This document shows, piece after piece, positions 43,577-52,953 of a stretch of DNA of 64,000 bases (the first letter of the stretch is position 1; every line of letters begins with the position of its first letter). Below the pieces are notes generated by a model. That model searched no databases, had not been told where the DNA came from, and was given only the letters and a program-made list of their open reading frames with translations. Position numbers and translations under genes: made by a program. The stretch is taken from positions 62,001-126,000 of the forward strand of contig JAGHUH010000021.1 in NCBI GenBank assembly GCA_018064925.1, read 5' to 3'. This DNA is from Candidatus Cacconaster stercorequi (lineage in GTDB: Bacteria; Bacillota; Clostridia; Oscillospirales; Oscillospiraceae).

Positions 43577-45493
43577 ATGGAAGATAATAAATTCCAGCCG
43601 TATATTCCTGCGGACAAAGTGATGCCTGAATTCACCGTTTTTTCTGTGGTTCTCGGCATTATTCTTGCTGTTGTATTCGGTGCCGCAAATGCCTATCTGG
43701 GTTTGCGCGTCGGCTTGACAGTTTCCGCATCCATTCCGGCAGCAGTTATTTCCATGGGTGTCATCCGCTTTATTTTTAAGCGCGATTCCATTCTGGAAAA
43801 CAACATGGTGCAGACAATTGGTTCTGCCGGTGAGTCTCTGGCCGCCGGTGTTATCTTTACCATGCCTGCTCTGTTCATGTGGGCACAGGAAGGCGTATGC
43901 AATATGCCGTCTCTGATCGACCTGAGTCTGATCGCGCTTTGCGGCGGTTTGCTGGGCGTGTTCATGATGCTGCCTCTGCGTAAAGCGCTGATTGTAAAAG
44001 AGCACGGTGTTCTCGGTTATCCTGAAGGCACTGCCTGCGCAGAGGTCTTGATGGCAGGCGAAGAGGGCGGTGCAAAGGCCAGCACGGTGTTTGCCGGTCT
44101 GGGCATTGCCGCTGCCTACAAGTTCATCGCTGATGGTCTGATGATCTTCCCCAGTGAGATCAACTGGGATATCGACGCCTACAAGGGCTCCGCATTCGGT
44201 GTGGATGTCCTGCCCGCATTGGCCGGTGTTGGCTACATTTGCGGTGCACGCGTATCTTCGTACATGTTCGCCGGCGGTGTTCTGGCGTGGTTCGTCTTTA
44301 TGCCTCTGGTCGCCCTGTTTGGCAGCGATCTGGTCATTTATCCCGCAGATGTATCTGTTTCCGAGCTGTTTGCACAGGCCGGCCCTTCCGGTTTGTGGAG
44401 CAAGTTTATCCGCTATATCGGCGCCGGCGCTCTGGCTACCGGTGGTATTCTGTCTCTGGTCAAGAATCTGCCTATGATGGTCAGCACCTTCCGTGTTGCC
44501 TTTAAGGATTACGGCAAGGGCAGCGCCGGCACGCTGCGTACCGAGCAGGATATGTCCCTGAAGGCTGCGGTTATTGCGGCTGTCGTCGTATGCCTGTTCA
44601 TCGGTTTCTATCCCGGTATCCCCACCAATCTGATGGGCGCGCTGATCATTCTGATTTTCGGTTTCTTCTTTGCAACCGTTTCTTCCCGTATGGTCGGCAT
44701 GATTGGTTCCTCCAATAACCCCGTCTCCGGCATGGCAATTGCCACATTGCTGATTGCCACCATCCTGCTGAAGGCCACGGGCAATGTTGGTGGTGTCGGT
44801 ATGGTCGCCGCCATCTCCTGCGGTTCCGTTATCTGCATTATCGCCGCCATGGCCGGTGATATGTCCCAGGACCTCAAGACCGGTTTCCTGGTGGGTGCAA
44901 CCCCCAAGAAGCAGCAGTATGGTGAGATCATCGGCTCCATTGCTGCCGCCATCGCCATCGGCGCCATCCTCACCCTGCTGAACAACGCATGGGGCTTTGG
45001 TTCCGATAAGCTGCCTGCACCTCAGGCAACGATGATGAAGATGGTCGTCGAGGGCGTTATGGGCGGCAATCTGCCCTGGGCCATGATCTTTGTGGGCGTG
45101 TTCACCGCATTGTTCTTCGAAGTACTGGGACTGCCCGTACTGCCCATCGCAATCGGTATCTATCTGCCCATCCACCTGTCTGCCGGTATTATGGTTGGCG
45201 GCGTGGTTCGCTGGATCGTGGAAAAGCGCAAGTATGCCAACGAGGAAGCAAAAACGAATGCCGTTCAGTCCGGCATCCTGTATACCTCCGGTATGATTGC
45301 CGGCGAGGGTATTATGGGTATCCTTCTGGCCGTGTTGGCCGTCATCAAGGTCAACGGCACACCCGTTGGCAACATCATTGATCTGAGCAGCCACATCAAC
45401 CTGGGAAATATCGGCGGCGCAGTTGCCTTTGCACTGCTGGTCGTCACGATGTTCCTGTTTGTAAAGCGTGGCAATCGGGCCGCAAAAGAATGA
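43577..45493 (+). CDS. OPT-family oligopeptide transporter
   Basis: A 638-residue proton-coupled transporter of the OPT/YSL superfamily with about 14-16 membrane helices. AGGAGGA precedes the start. The opening PYIPADKVMPEFTVFSVVLGIILAVVFGAANAYLGLRVGLTVSASIPAAVISMGVIR is diagnostic, as are GYPEGTACAEVL and GSSNNPVSGM. It would import small peptides. Downstream genes encode a PqqD-like protein, a small membrane protein and a dipeptidase, which together suggests uptake and cleavage of peptides. Confidence 0.93.
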   Translation: MEDNKFQPYIPADKVMPEFTVFSVVLGIILAVVFGAANAYLGLRVGLTVSASIPAAVISMGVIRFIFKRDSILENNMVQTIGSAGESLAAGVIFTMPALFMWAQEGVCNMPSLIDLSLIALCGGLLGVFMMLPLRKALIVKEHGVLGYPEGTACAEVLMAGEEGGAKASTVFAGLGIAAAYKFIADGLMIFPSEINWDIDAYKGSAFGVDVLPALAGVGYICGARVSSYMFAGGVLAWFVFMPLVALFGSDLVIYPADVSVSELFAQAGPSGLWSKFIRYIGAGALATGGILSLVKNLPMMVSTFRVAFKDYGKGSAGTLRTEQDMSLKAAVIAAVVVCLFIGFYPGIPTNLMGALIILIFGFFFATVSSRMVGMIGSSNNPVSGMAIATLLIATILLKATGNVGGVGMVAAISCGSVICIIAAMAGDMSQDLKTGFLVGATPKKQQYGEIIGSIAAAIAIGAILTLLNNAWGFGSDKLPAPQATMMKMVVEGVMGGNLPWAMIFVGVFTALFFEVLGLPVLPIAIGIYLPIHLSAGIMVGGVVRWIVEKRKYANEEAKTNAVQSGILYTSGMIAGEGIMGILLAVLAVIKVNGTPVGNIIDLSSHINLGNIGGAVAFALLVVTMFLFVKRGNRAAKE

Positions 45494-45536
45494 TGATTTA
45501 ACGCTGCATGAAAGTGCAGCCCGCAAAATGTAATAA

Positions 45537-45578
45537 TGGGCTGTATACTTCTCCCCTTAAAAGAGAGTATATAGCCCA
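45537..45578 (+). promoter_or_regulatory. Intercistronic hairpin before the pqqD-like gene
   Basis: TGGGCTGTATACT and AGTATATAGCCCA form a 13-bp helix with one G-T pair and a 16-nt loop, in the 110-bp gap after the OPT gene. There is no T-run; it may be an attenuator, processing site or stability element adjusting expression within the operon. Confidence 0.55.
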
Positions 45579-45603
45579 TATTGCAAAAAACTGGAGGAAA
45601 AAC

Positions 45604-45957
45604 ATGGGGAAAAAGAAAGCTGAAAACTACTTGGAATATGTTCCTGCAATCAACGGCAAAAACACATGGGACGCAGATGAAGATAAAACTGTAACAATCC
45701 ACATGGTACACACCGGATTTTATAACAAAATTGCGCAGCGTTTTTTCCATCGCCCTTGTGTCAGTCACATTAAACTGGATCAATACGGCAGCTTTATCTG
45801 GCAGCTGATTGACGGTGAGCGCACTGTTGGTGAAATTGCCAATCGGTTTAAGGCACATTTCGGTGAAAAAGCAGAGCCCCTATACGATCGTCTTGTGCAA
45901 TACATGAAGATTCTGCGCAACAATGACTTTATCTATTACGCCAAAAAGGGAGCATAA
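45604..45957 (+). CDS. PqqD-family protein
   Basis: A 117-residue protein starting at MGKKKAENYLEY, with GGAGG upstream. The C-terminal 70 residues show the PqqD fold pattern (HIKLDQYGSFIWQLIDGERTVGEIANRFKAHFGEKAEPLYDRLVQYMKILRNNDFIYY). PqqD-like domains usually bind RiPP precursor peptides for radical SAM enzymes, but no such enzyme or precursor is near. Here the gene is translationally close to a small membrane protein and a dipeptidase, so it may serve peptide handling instead. That is inference. Confidence 0.85.
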   Translation: MGKKKAENYLEYVPAINGKNTWDADEDKTVTIHMVHTGFYNKIAQRFFHRPCVSHIKLDQYGSFIWQLIDGERTVGEIANRFKAHFGEKAEPLYDRLVQYMKILRNNDFIYYAKKGA

Positions 45958-45960
45958 CAA

Positions 45961-46314
45961 ATGACAATAGGAAAAGGCATTCTTTTATTTTTGGCTTTTG
46001 TTTTACTCGGTGCGTTCCTCTGCCTGTGGGGCATGAAGAAATCCGAAACGCAAGCGCATGACTTGACGCAAAACCTCATGCACAACTGTGCGAACCGAAT
46101 CATCAAATATCTCAAAAAGCACGATACGATAACTCTGAAAGATGCCGCCACCCTGATTGACGGCGTTACTGCCGGCCAGTTCTGGTCGAAAAAGAAGCTC
46201 AAGGTTCAGGATCCTAAAAAATTAGCAAAACAGGTAATTGATTTTTTAATAGAGCATCACTATATTGAGCCTACCAAAAAAGGCTCTTATCGTCTGAAAA
46301 AATCCAAGAAGTAA
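45961..46314 (+). CDS. Small membrane-anchored protein
   Basis: A 117-residue protein starting 3 bp after the pqqD-like stop. One N-terminal membrane helix (ILLFLAFVLLGAFLCLWG) is followed by a basic, helical domain, IIKYLKKHDTITLKDAATLIDGV, ending in KKGSYRLKKSKK. This second part looks like a small winged-helix fold. No family name can be given. It lies between the PqqD-like gene and the dipeptidase gene and is surely part of the operon. Confidence 0.75.
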   Translation: MTIGKGILLFLAFVLLGAFLCLWGMKKSETQAHDLTQNLMHNCANRIIKYLKKHDTITLKDAATLIDGVTAGQFWSKKKLKVQDPKKLAKQVIDFLIEHHYIEPTKKGSYRLKKSKK

Positions 46315-46328
46315 GGAGAATGTCTAAA

Positions 46329-47765
46329 ATGGCTGTATTGGAGCACTTGGAGCCACGCGGAGTATTTCATTATTTTGAAGAATTATGTTCCATTCCCCAT
46401 GGTTCCTTTCACACGAAGAAGGTTAGTGACTGGCTGACAGATTTCGCAAGAAGCCATCACTTAGAATATATTCAAGACGAAACCAATAATGTTATCATCT
46501 TTAAAAATGCCACCGCCGGCTATGAAAATGCCGAACCTGTCATTTTGCAGGGGCACATGGACATGGTCTGTGAAAAGGCCTCCGATTGCACAAAGGACAT
46601 GGAGGTCGAAGGGCTTGATTTGATGATCGACGGTGATATCATTCGCGCAAAGGGCACCACGCTGGGCGGTGATGACGGCATTGCCGTTGCCATGATGTTG
46701 GCCTTGTTGGACGCGGAGGATCTCGCGCATCCTGCTTTGGAATGTGTATTTACCGTAGACGAAGAGGTCGGTATGCTCGGTGCCATGCACATTGATTTGA
46801 ATATGCTGAAAGGCCGCCGGATGATCAACATGGACACCGAGGAAGAGGGTATCCTGACCGTCAGCTGTGCCGGCGGCAATGTCACTCGCTGCATTCTGCC
46901 TGTTCAGCGCGCTCCCTTCCGCGGAACGGGCTGGAAGATCACCGTCACCGGTCTGGTAGGCGGCCACTCCGGTGTGGAGATCGACAAGGGGCGCGCCAAT
47001 GCCAATATGCTGCTGGGCCGTGTTCTGTATTCCCTGCACGAAGCCACTGATATGCGTCTTGTTTCTGTCAATGGCGGGCAGAAGGATAATGCGATCACCC
47101 GCGAAAGCACCGCGCTGCTCATTGCCGATGATGACGAGGCCGTAAATTCGGTCTGCAGAAAGATGAATGATTCTTTCCGCAATGAATACGCCGTCACTGA
47201 CAAGGATGTTACGGTTTGCGTAGAAAAGCTGCCGCTGGCAGATCCGATGGATGAGGATTCCACAAATCGCGTTCTTTGGTTCTTAACTTGTTCCCCCAAC
47301 GGGATTCAAGCTATGAGCGCCGATATCGAGGGGCTGGTACAAACTTCTCTGAACATGGGAATTCTGACCACAGGCGCCAGTACTGTGGAAGCCAGTTTTG
47401 GTGTTCGCAGCAGCGTTGCCACACAGTTGACCATGTTGGTGCAAAGGCTGACCGCCTTGACAACAGCGCTTGGCGGTGCTGTTGAAGTGAGCGGAAGCTA
47501 TCCCGGTTGGCAATACCGCCAGAATTCTCCGCTGCGTGACCTGGTGGTAGAAGTTTTCACGCAGCAGTATGGCCATGCACCTGCGGTTGAGGCAATCCAT
47601 GCAGGTCTGGAGTGCGGCTTGCTCTCCGAAAAGCTGCCCGGTCTGGACTGCGTTGCATTCGGTCCTGATATGAAGGAAGTCCATACCTGCCGGGAAAATA
47701 TGTCCGTCAGTTCCGTACAGCGCGTCTGGAAAATGGTCGTCGAAGTCCTCCGTCGGATGAACTGA
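46329..47765 (+). CDS. pepD: Aminoacyl-histidine dipeptidase
   Basis: A 478-residue M20 peptidase that cleaves Xaa-His and other dipeptides. The start at 46329 is preferred because AAGGAG lies 10 nt upstream; the ORF-track ATG at 46320 is too close to it. MAVLEHLEPRGVFHYFEELCSIPHGS is the family start. Metal ligands are visible: QGHMDMVCEK (His, Asp), LGGDDGIAVAMMLA (Asp), VDEEVGMLGA (catalytic Glu pair) and the final His in HAGLECGLLSEK. It is the last gene of the peptide-use operon. Confidence 0.94.
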   Translation: MAVLEHLEPRGVFHYFEELCSIPHGSFHTKKVSDWLTDFARSHHLEYIQDETNNVIIFKNATAGYENAEPVILQGHMDMVCEKASDCTKDMEVEGLDLMIDGDIIRAKGTTLGGDDGIAVAMMLALLDAEDLAHPALECVFTVDEEVGMLGAMHIDLNMLKGRRMINMDTEEEGILTVSCAGGNVTRCILPVQRAPFRGTGWKITVTGLVGGHSGVEIDKGRANANMLLGRVLYSLHEATDMRLVSVNGGQKDNAITRESTALLIADDDEAVNSVCRKMNDSFRNEYAVTDKDVTVCVEKLPLADPMDEDSTNRVLWFLTCSPNGIQAMSADIEGLVQTSLNMGILTTGASTVEASFGVRSSVATQLTMLVQRLTALTTALGGAVEVSGSYPGWQYRQNSPLRDLVVEVFTQQYGHAPAVEAIHAGLECGLLSEKLPGLDCVAFGPDMKEVHTCRENMSVSSVQRVWKMVVEVLRRMN

Positions 47766-47835
47766 TTGCCCATTGCAATCCGTCTAAAATGTCTTTCACC
47801 TTAACCATACTCCTCTATATTTTCCTTTCATAATG

Positions 47836-47873
47836 ATGCGAGCACCGTCTTAACCATAAGATGGTGCTCGCAT
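47836..47873 (+). terminator. Terminator of the peptide-use operon
   Basis: ATGCGAGCACCGTCTTA and its near-complement (one G-T pair) with a 4-nt loop, followed by TATTATTT. Confidence 0.8.
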
Positions 47874-48005
47874 TATTATTTGCATTGCAGACACGGCAGC
47901 AATGCAGCTCGGAAGCGCCTTTTCTGCCGTCATCTAAATAAAAATCGTGCATCCTTTGCAAGGATATGATATTATTAATATCTCGATAACGGGAGAGAAA
48001 GTCCG

Positions 48006-48212
48006 ATGAAGATTAGCCCGTCTTCTGCTTTGCGCAATAATTATACGCAAATTTCCGAACGCGCAAAAGTATCCGGTGATCCATTTTTTATTACGAATAA
48101 AGGCGAAGATGATGGCGTTTTTATGAGCATGGCGGCCTATGAAGATCGAGAGAAAATGTATCGTCATGGCTACTGCACAATCTGGTGGCCGGGAATGTAC
48201 CGCCTTTCATAA
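48006..48212 (+). pseudogene. Phd/YefM antitoxin fused to a copied tail
   Basis: Residues 1-53 (MKISPSSALRNNYTQISERAKVSGDPFFITNKGEDDGVFMSMAAYEDREKMYR) are the DNA-binding and neutralising core of a Phd/YefM antitoxin. From 48165 the frame continues with HGYCTIWWPGMYRLS, which is the C-terminus of the large permease at 16215-17726 copied in frame. The normal end of the antitoxin and the expected RelE/ParE toxin are missing. A GGAGAG site precedes the ATG, so the chimera may still be made. Confidence 0.75.
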
Positions 48213-48636
48213 TCTGCCATACCACACAGCCGCCCCTAACAGCCTGTGGCTATTGGGGGCGGCTTCCTCTGTAATGTGTGAAATATTTTCATCAGCGGAG
48301 CTGTCTGCAGTATCCGGCTGTAACGGCAATGGAATTTTCCAAAGATAACGCATAGTAAACGCCGGCATACTTGGGTGCCTTACCGGTAGCCGATGCGCCG
48401 CTGCCGGAAATGATGGTCTTTTTGGTGCAGGCACTGTCGGTATAGTATGTATAGGTCACAGACCCCGTAGAACCGGTCACCGTGGCCGAGCCGATGGCGA
48501 TGGCCTTGCCGGTATAGGTTTTGCTTTTATTGACCAGCGCGATCTTGCTGGCAGGACGGACTGCATTGACCACCGTACCGGTGGCATATTTGATGGACTT
48601 GTCGGGCTGCACATTGTGGCAGAATCCATTGAAGCA
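48165..48636 (+). repeat. Mosaic of three copied segments
   Basis: Three blocks in the same orientation as their sources: 48165-48288 copies 17679-17801 (permease end and terminator), 48279-48351 copies 19776-19848 (inside the anti-sigma-like gene), and 48351-48636 copies 40497-40782 (nuclease repeats). Joints share short microhomologies (TGAAATATTT at the first, CA at the second). Each block differs from its source by only a few bases. None is a complete gene. Confidence 0.9.
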
Positions 48637-48944
48637 TAGGTCTTCATAAAAGAATTTGCCGGTATGGGCAAAAACCTGAATATTGCAATAACAAATTGAA
48701 CGCTCTTATCGACCGGATACGCATCAGCAAATTTCAGGCGTTCAAATCCTTTTTCGGAAATGGCTACCGTCTGCTCGCCAAGTTTGCCAAGACGGAGAGC
48801 CTTGTTCAAACTGCGGAGAGGAACGCCATCCACCACGAAAGCAGCGGATGCTTCGTTATGGAATTGCTGATTATATCTCGTTTTTCTGGTAGTCTGCGTA
48901 AGTTTAACTTGAAAAGAGTTGGCGACATGCCACTGTCCTTTGCG
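48637..48944 (-). pseudogene. Unrecognised coding fragment cut by the mosaic
   Basis: A continuous minus-strand frame of about 100 codons with good protein character: GQWHVANSFQVKLTQTT, ASAAFVVDGVPLRSLNKALRLGKLGEQTVAISEKGFERLKFADAYPVDKSVQF. It has an upstream stop and no clear start and is cut at its 3' end by the copied nuclease segment at 48636. No family recognised. Confidence 0.45.
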
Positions 48945-48957
48945 TTAATCAACCTGC

Positions 48958-49689
48958 TTATCTATTCTTATCCCTTACATAAGCACCGGCCAAAAACAGT
49001 TGTTCCGCGGTTCCGATATCAAACCACTCATCATTTGGGGTAAGTTCCGGCAGCATCAATCTTTCGGATTGAATCAATCGTGTTGACACGGCTGCAGCAT
49101 CTAATTCCGTAAAACTTGGCTGAATAAAGTCTTCAATCGAACCGGTAAGACTTTTGGGTATAAAATGCATCCCTATGGGGCATATCTCATTCTCGCCTGC
49201 GGTGCGATAATCATAGCTTAGTGTTCCGTCGTTTTGATTCCGCTCAAAGAATGCTGCATTTGCTCCCGGCTTTGCCTTTCCCTGTACAATACCAACTTTG
49301 TCACTCTCAAAACAGGCTTCAGCCTGCTTTTTTAAATTTATCACATCATCAATGAAATACAGGCAATCGCCCATAACCATAACGATGTTATTTCCCTTCG
49401 TAAAATCAGCACAGCTTACATATGCAGCGAGCACTCCTGCGCCTTCTTTTTGCACATACAAACTGATATCGATACCTTGTGTATCAATCTGGCGTAAAAA
49501 ATCCCGATAGCTTTTTTCGTGCTCCTCAGATATAACGATTGCAAGCTCCCGGATTCCCATGCTCGCGAAAAAAGAAATGTGGTACATCAGAGCAGGTCTG
49601 TCATATACAGGTACAAGACCTTTGCTGATGCATTTTGTGATGGGAGCAAGACGCTTTCCGTTCCCCGCGTTCAGAATGACACCCTTCAT
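48958..49689 (-). CDS. Sugar nucleotidyltransferase-like protein
   Basis: A 243-residue NTP transferase, RmlA-like. The N-terminal signature is MKGVILNAGNGKRLAPITKCISKGLVPVYDRPALMYH, with the Gly-rich nucleotide-binding loop (NAGNGKRLAP) and the Lys in SKGLVPV. VMVMGDCLYF supplies the metal-binding Asp. It would activate a sugar-1-phosphate or similar molecule with an NTP. Its start overlaps the stop of the MFS-like gene by 4 bp. Without pathway enzymes nearby, the sugar cannot be named. Confidence 0.85.
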   Translation of the reverse strand: MKGVILNAGNGKRLAPITKCISKGLVPVYDRPALMYHISFFASMGIRELAIVISEEHEKSYRDFLRQIDTQGIDISLYVQKEGAGVLAAYVSCADFTKGNNIVMVMGDCLYFIDDVINLKKQAEACFESDKVGIVQGKAKPGANAAFFERNQNDGTLSYDYRTAGENEICPIGMHFIPKSLTGSIEDFIQPSFTELDAAAVSTRLIQSERLMLPELTPNDEWFDIGTAEQLFLAGAYVRDKNR

Positions 49690-51026
49690 TTTTCCTCCTC
49701 CTGTAAATAATCCTTATATTTTAATGTCGTTAAGCTATACAATACGGTAAACCCTATAGCGAGAAGTCCCATTACTGCTCCCATAACTTTGACGCCAAAA
49801 GACAACAGTAACGAAAGAAGCCCCGGAGCAACGACACTTACCATTGCTGTTATCGCCATCAACGGAGGATTGGCATAATAAGACTTGATTTGCTGTCGAT
49901 AAAGCTCCCGATTCCACAAAACCATACCGTGATTCTTTATAAGCTTACATAAAATTCCCGTGATCAGAAGCATTGCCGACGCCCACAGGAACGACGCGTC
50001 CAACCACAAAAATATCAAAAAGGACACGCCCATTATGATCTGAGCGCCCATTAAAATGCTGCGATTGTTGATCTTCAGCATTAACTTTTCAATAAAACGG
50101 AAGCAGAAATAAATCAAACAGCGCACAAGGATATACACATCTGATATTGTCTGCTCCGAAAAGCCAAGGTCATCCGAAAATAAGGGGAAAATGATCTGCT
50201 TATAATAGACCGCTGTCCCATTATAAAGAACGAATATAAGCAGAAGTGCAATCATGGCGGGTTTAAAAATAAATTTATATGCCCTGACGCTCATATCTTT
50301 CTTTTGTGCCCTGTCCGGCTTGTTAAACCGACTTTCCTTTTTAATAAATACAAAGCGGCCTATCACGAAAAAGCAAACAGCCGTGACAGCCTCCAGCAAG
50401 TATATCGAAGCATAACTCACATGCTCTGCTAAAAAGCCTCCGGCAAAAACGCCTAAAATTCCGGATGTCAGTAACCCGTTTTCTGTATCCGTAGTTACTG
50501 TGCGTATACCTTCATCATTATCTTTCCACAGGGATGGCAGGCGAAACAGAACCGCATTCAGGATTCCCGCCGCAATACCGCCGATGATCTTGGCCATACA
50601 CATGCCGGCTATGGAATTTGCACGCGCACACCAGATACATAAAAACGCCGAAATCGCGTAAAGCAAATAGGAAAAACCAACAATGTTTCTCGTGCTGAAA
50701 TGATTTCGCAGAGGTCGGAATATCTCTATTCCCACCACGCTGCCGATACTTGACGCAATCACAGGCAGTGTGGAAAATACATCCGAAATGCCGTTTGCTG
50801 CACATATTTTGCGTGTGAGGGTGACGATTACTATTGAATCTATCGAGCCTAACCATCCGATGCTTAGGGCAAATTGATTGGCGTTAGCAAGCTCCGGATG
50901 TCCCGGATTCAGCAGCATGACCTTTTTTCGATTTGAAAAGGAGCGCACAGCCAGTAATGCCTCGCATACCAGAATCGCAGCGATAAATATATTTACCAAT
51001 ATGGAAAGTGATTGATATATTGTCAT
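49686..51026 (-). CDS. MFS-like membrane transporter
   Basis: A 446-residue protein with about twelve membrane helices. After the first helix comes a soluble stretch (SNRKKVMLLNPGHPELANANQFAL), then the major-facilitator pattern of helices. The central charged loop (FIKKESRFNKPDRAQKKDMSV) divides the two halves. It overlaps its neighbours by 4 bp on each side. It may move the product or substrate of the nucleotidyltransferase, a guess from position. Confidence 0.75.
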   Translation of the reverse strand: MTIYQSLSILVNIFIAAILVCEALLAVRSFSNRKKVMLLNPGHPELANANQFALSIGWLGSIDSIVIVTLTRKICAANGISDVFSTLPVIASSIGSVVGIEIFRPLRNHFSTRNIVGFSYLLYAISAFLCIWCARANSIAGMCMAKIIGGIAAGILNAVLFRLPSLWKDNDEGIRTVTTDTENGLLTSGILGVFAGGFLAEHVSYASIYLLEAVTAVCFFVIGRFVFIKKESRFNKPDRAQKKDMSVRAYKFIFKPAMIALLLIFVLYNGTAVYYKQIIFPLFSDDLGFSEQTISDVYILVRCLIYFCFRFIEKLMLKINNRSILMGAQIIMGVSFLIFLWLDASFLWASAMLLITGILCKLIKNHGMVLWNRELYRQQIKSYYANPPLMAITAMVSVVAPGLLSLLLSFGVKVMGAVMGLLAIGFTVLYSLTTLKYKDYLQEEEK

Positions 51027-52387
51027 TTTTCAAATCCTGCGGCTTTCAGTTTTTCTTCGGCAGTCTCATAGCTTATTTCACCCATGTTTGCACTTTGCAT
51101 GATCTGAACATATTTGTCGCGCAGTTTATATCTTCGCAGGAGCAGCAGGGATGTGGCATATCCGATGCACGGTACCAGGGTATAAAGTATCCAGATCCCC
51201 TTTTCCGCAGTTCCGGTTTGAGTCGGCGCTCCGCTGACAAAGCCAAACAGGGCCAGCAGTGTCATTGCAATGGTATTTTGAAAACCGGAGCCGATTTTAG
51301 AGCAGAAGGTCTGGAAGGACAGGGAGATGCCCTCCGATCTTTTCCTTGTGTAATACTGACCATACTCCACAATGTCCGTCGTAAATCCATACATCAGCGT
51401 ATTCAGTGGGCCAAAGAAAATTCCGCGCAGCAGACCAAATATCAAAAGCAGCGGGATGTTGGAATATCCGACAAGACAGCACAGCGGGCTTGTCACAAGA
51501 CATCCCGCAATGCATATACGAAGTACATTGAATTTGTCAATTTTGGCTGTTATTTTATCGATTAGCAGAGAAAACGGGATGATCGGCAGCATCAGGATCG
51601 CATAAAGTATGGTTGAAAATATATCATTTTTCAAACAATACCTTGCCACAAAGGGGGCCAGAAGCAGCACGGCGTTCGTGAGCTTCAGAATTAAAATAGA
51701 GATATTGTATAGAAAGAGATATTTATTTTTGTATGCTGCTGTGAGCACCTTGCGTATGGTGATCTGTTCTTCTTTTGCGTAGTTGCGCTCTGACAGCACA
51801 AGCGGGAACGGAATCATCAGCGCAAATCCAAAAGCAGCAAAAACAATCGCAGCCGTTCCCCAGCCGATTTTAGAATAAAGCTGAGGTGCCGCAACCGAAA
51901 CTGCAATTACGGTTAAAGTACCCGCAAAGATTCTTCTTCCTGTCAGGATATTCCTTTCGTGGATTTTGGATGTCATGACTGTAGGGACGCCAAAAATCGG
52001 TACATCTCCGGTGTCATAAAATGTAGTATAGAGCAGATAGGCCACAAATGCCCAGACGATTTTCGAGGTTGTTGAAATTTCTCTTGGGATCGTAAAGATA
52101 AGTACCGTCAGGAGCGGCATAAATATTGCCGCGATCAGCATCCAGCCCCTGTACTTTCCGGTTCGAAACGGTCTCTTGTCGACCAGTATACCGAAAATCG
52201 GATCGTTGAGTCCGTCAAAAATTTGTGCCACGCCAACCAGAATGCCAATCATTGCAGCAGAAATTCCTATATCCGTCAGATATAAGTCAATATAGCTGTC
52301 AACAAAATTATTAAAAATCGGAAACCCCATACAAAACATGAAATATCCGATCCATTCTTTTCTTTTAATACTCTCCGTATGAGTCAC
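51023..52387 (-). CDS. GPH-family (MelB-like) transporter
   Basis: A 454-residue sodium- or proton-coupled transporter of the glycoside-pentoside-hexuronide family. The first helices with FGLND-like motif FDGLNDPIFGILVDKRPFRTGKYRGWM are diagnostic, as is GLLRGIFFGPLNTLMYGFTTDIVEYGQYYT. It is first in a three-gene operon with ATGA overlaps. A GGAGAATGCACC site lies before the start. Its substrate is probably a sugar or sugar derivative. Confidence 0.88.
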   Translation of the reverse strand: MTHTESIKRKEWIGYFMFCMGFPIFNNFVDSYIDLYLTDIGISAAMIGILVGVAQIFDGLNDPIFGILVDKRPFRTGKYRGWMLIAAIFMPLLTVLIFTIPREISTTSKIVWAFVAYLLYTTFYDTGDVPIFGVPTVMTSKIHERNILTGRRIFAGTLTVIAVSVAAPQLYSKIGWGTAAIVFAAFGFALMIPFPLVLSERNYAKEEQITIRKVLTAAYKNKYLFLYNISILILKLTNAVLLLAPFVARYCLKNDIFSTILYAILMLPIIPFSLLIDKITAKIDKFNVLRICIAGCLVTSPLCCLVGYSNIPLLLIFGLLRGIFFGPLNTLMYGFTTDIVEYGQYYTRKRSEGISLSFQTFCSKIGSGFQNTIAMTLLALFGFVSGAPTQTGTAEKGIWILYTLVPCIGYATSLLLLRRYKLRDKYVQIMQSANMGEISYETAEEKLKAAGFEK

Positions 52388-52495
52388 GGTGCATTCTCCT
52401 TTTTGATATGTTGATCCAAAGCGATTGCAGCATATCCATATAAGTATGATTTACCACTTACTTCTTGCTTCACTGTCATTGTTCCGCCGATTGCC

Positions 52496-52799
52496 TCACT
52501 CGTCGATGTAATCGTATCCTGTCGCCGCATAGGCAGGAATCATCACGGCAGTAATCAAAGCAAGCTTATCAACCTCTTTAAGAAATTGTATCATATCATG
52601 ATCGTTTTCTCAATATTCCGATAAAAATCTCATGCTTCTTATCAAAGAATAGAGCCGGCCCTGCTGCATAGCAGAGCCGGACCGTGGGTTATCTCTTGTC
52701 TTTCAGGCAATCCGCGTATGGAGCTTTCGATGTAACGAAGGCATCAAATGTAAACTGCGCACCGAGGCGGAAAACGATGATGAAACTGATGGGCTTCAC
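52496..52799 (-). other. Intergenic stretch with two short coding relics
   Basis: In the 450-bp gap upstream of the GPH operon two minus-strand frames look protein-like. One, 52496-52594, is MIQFLKEVDKLALITAVMIP ending AYAATGYDYIDE. The other, 52689-52799, is KPISFIIVFRLGAQFTFDAFVTSKAPYADCLKDKR. Neither has a ribosome binding site or a recognised family. They are probably remnants; the first could be a true 32-residue peptide. Confidence 0.3.
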
Positions 52800-52844
52800 T
52801 TATTAAAGGTCCTTACCCTCATTTTTTACCGTCTCCGTTTCCGC

Positions 52845-52872
52845 TTGACCTTCCGCTTCCGTTTTGTATAAT
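52845..52872 (+). promoter_or_regulatory. Sigma-A promoter
   Basis: TTGACC, a 16-bp spacer and a perfect TATAAT, reading towards the gene at 52954 about 80 bp away. Confidence 0.7.
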
Positions 52873-52953
52873 GTAAGAGGAGGTATCACAGATCCCTGCC
52901 ATGCCCCTTTGTCTCTGTAATATCCATGTATTCTCAAATGAGGGAGATTGAAA

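Noticed and set aside
43547-45526. 659-codon minus-strand ORF rich in His, Gln, Asp and Asn
   Set aside because: It is the antisense reading of the OPT transporter gene; the transporter has full family motifs and a ribosome binding site.
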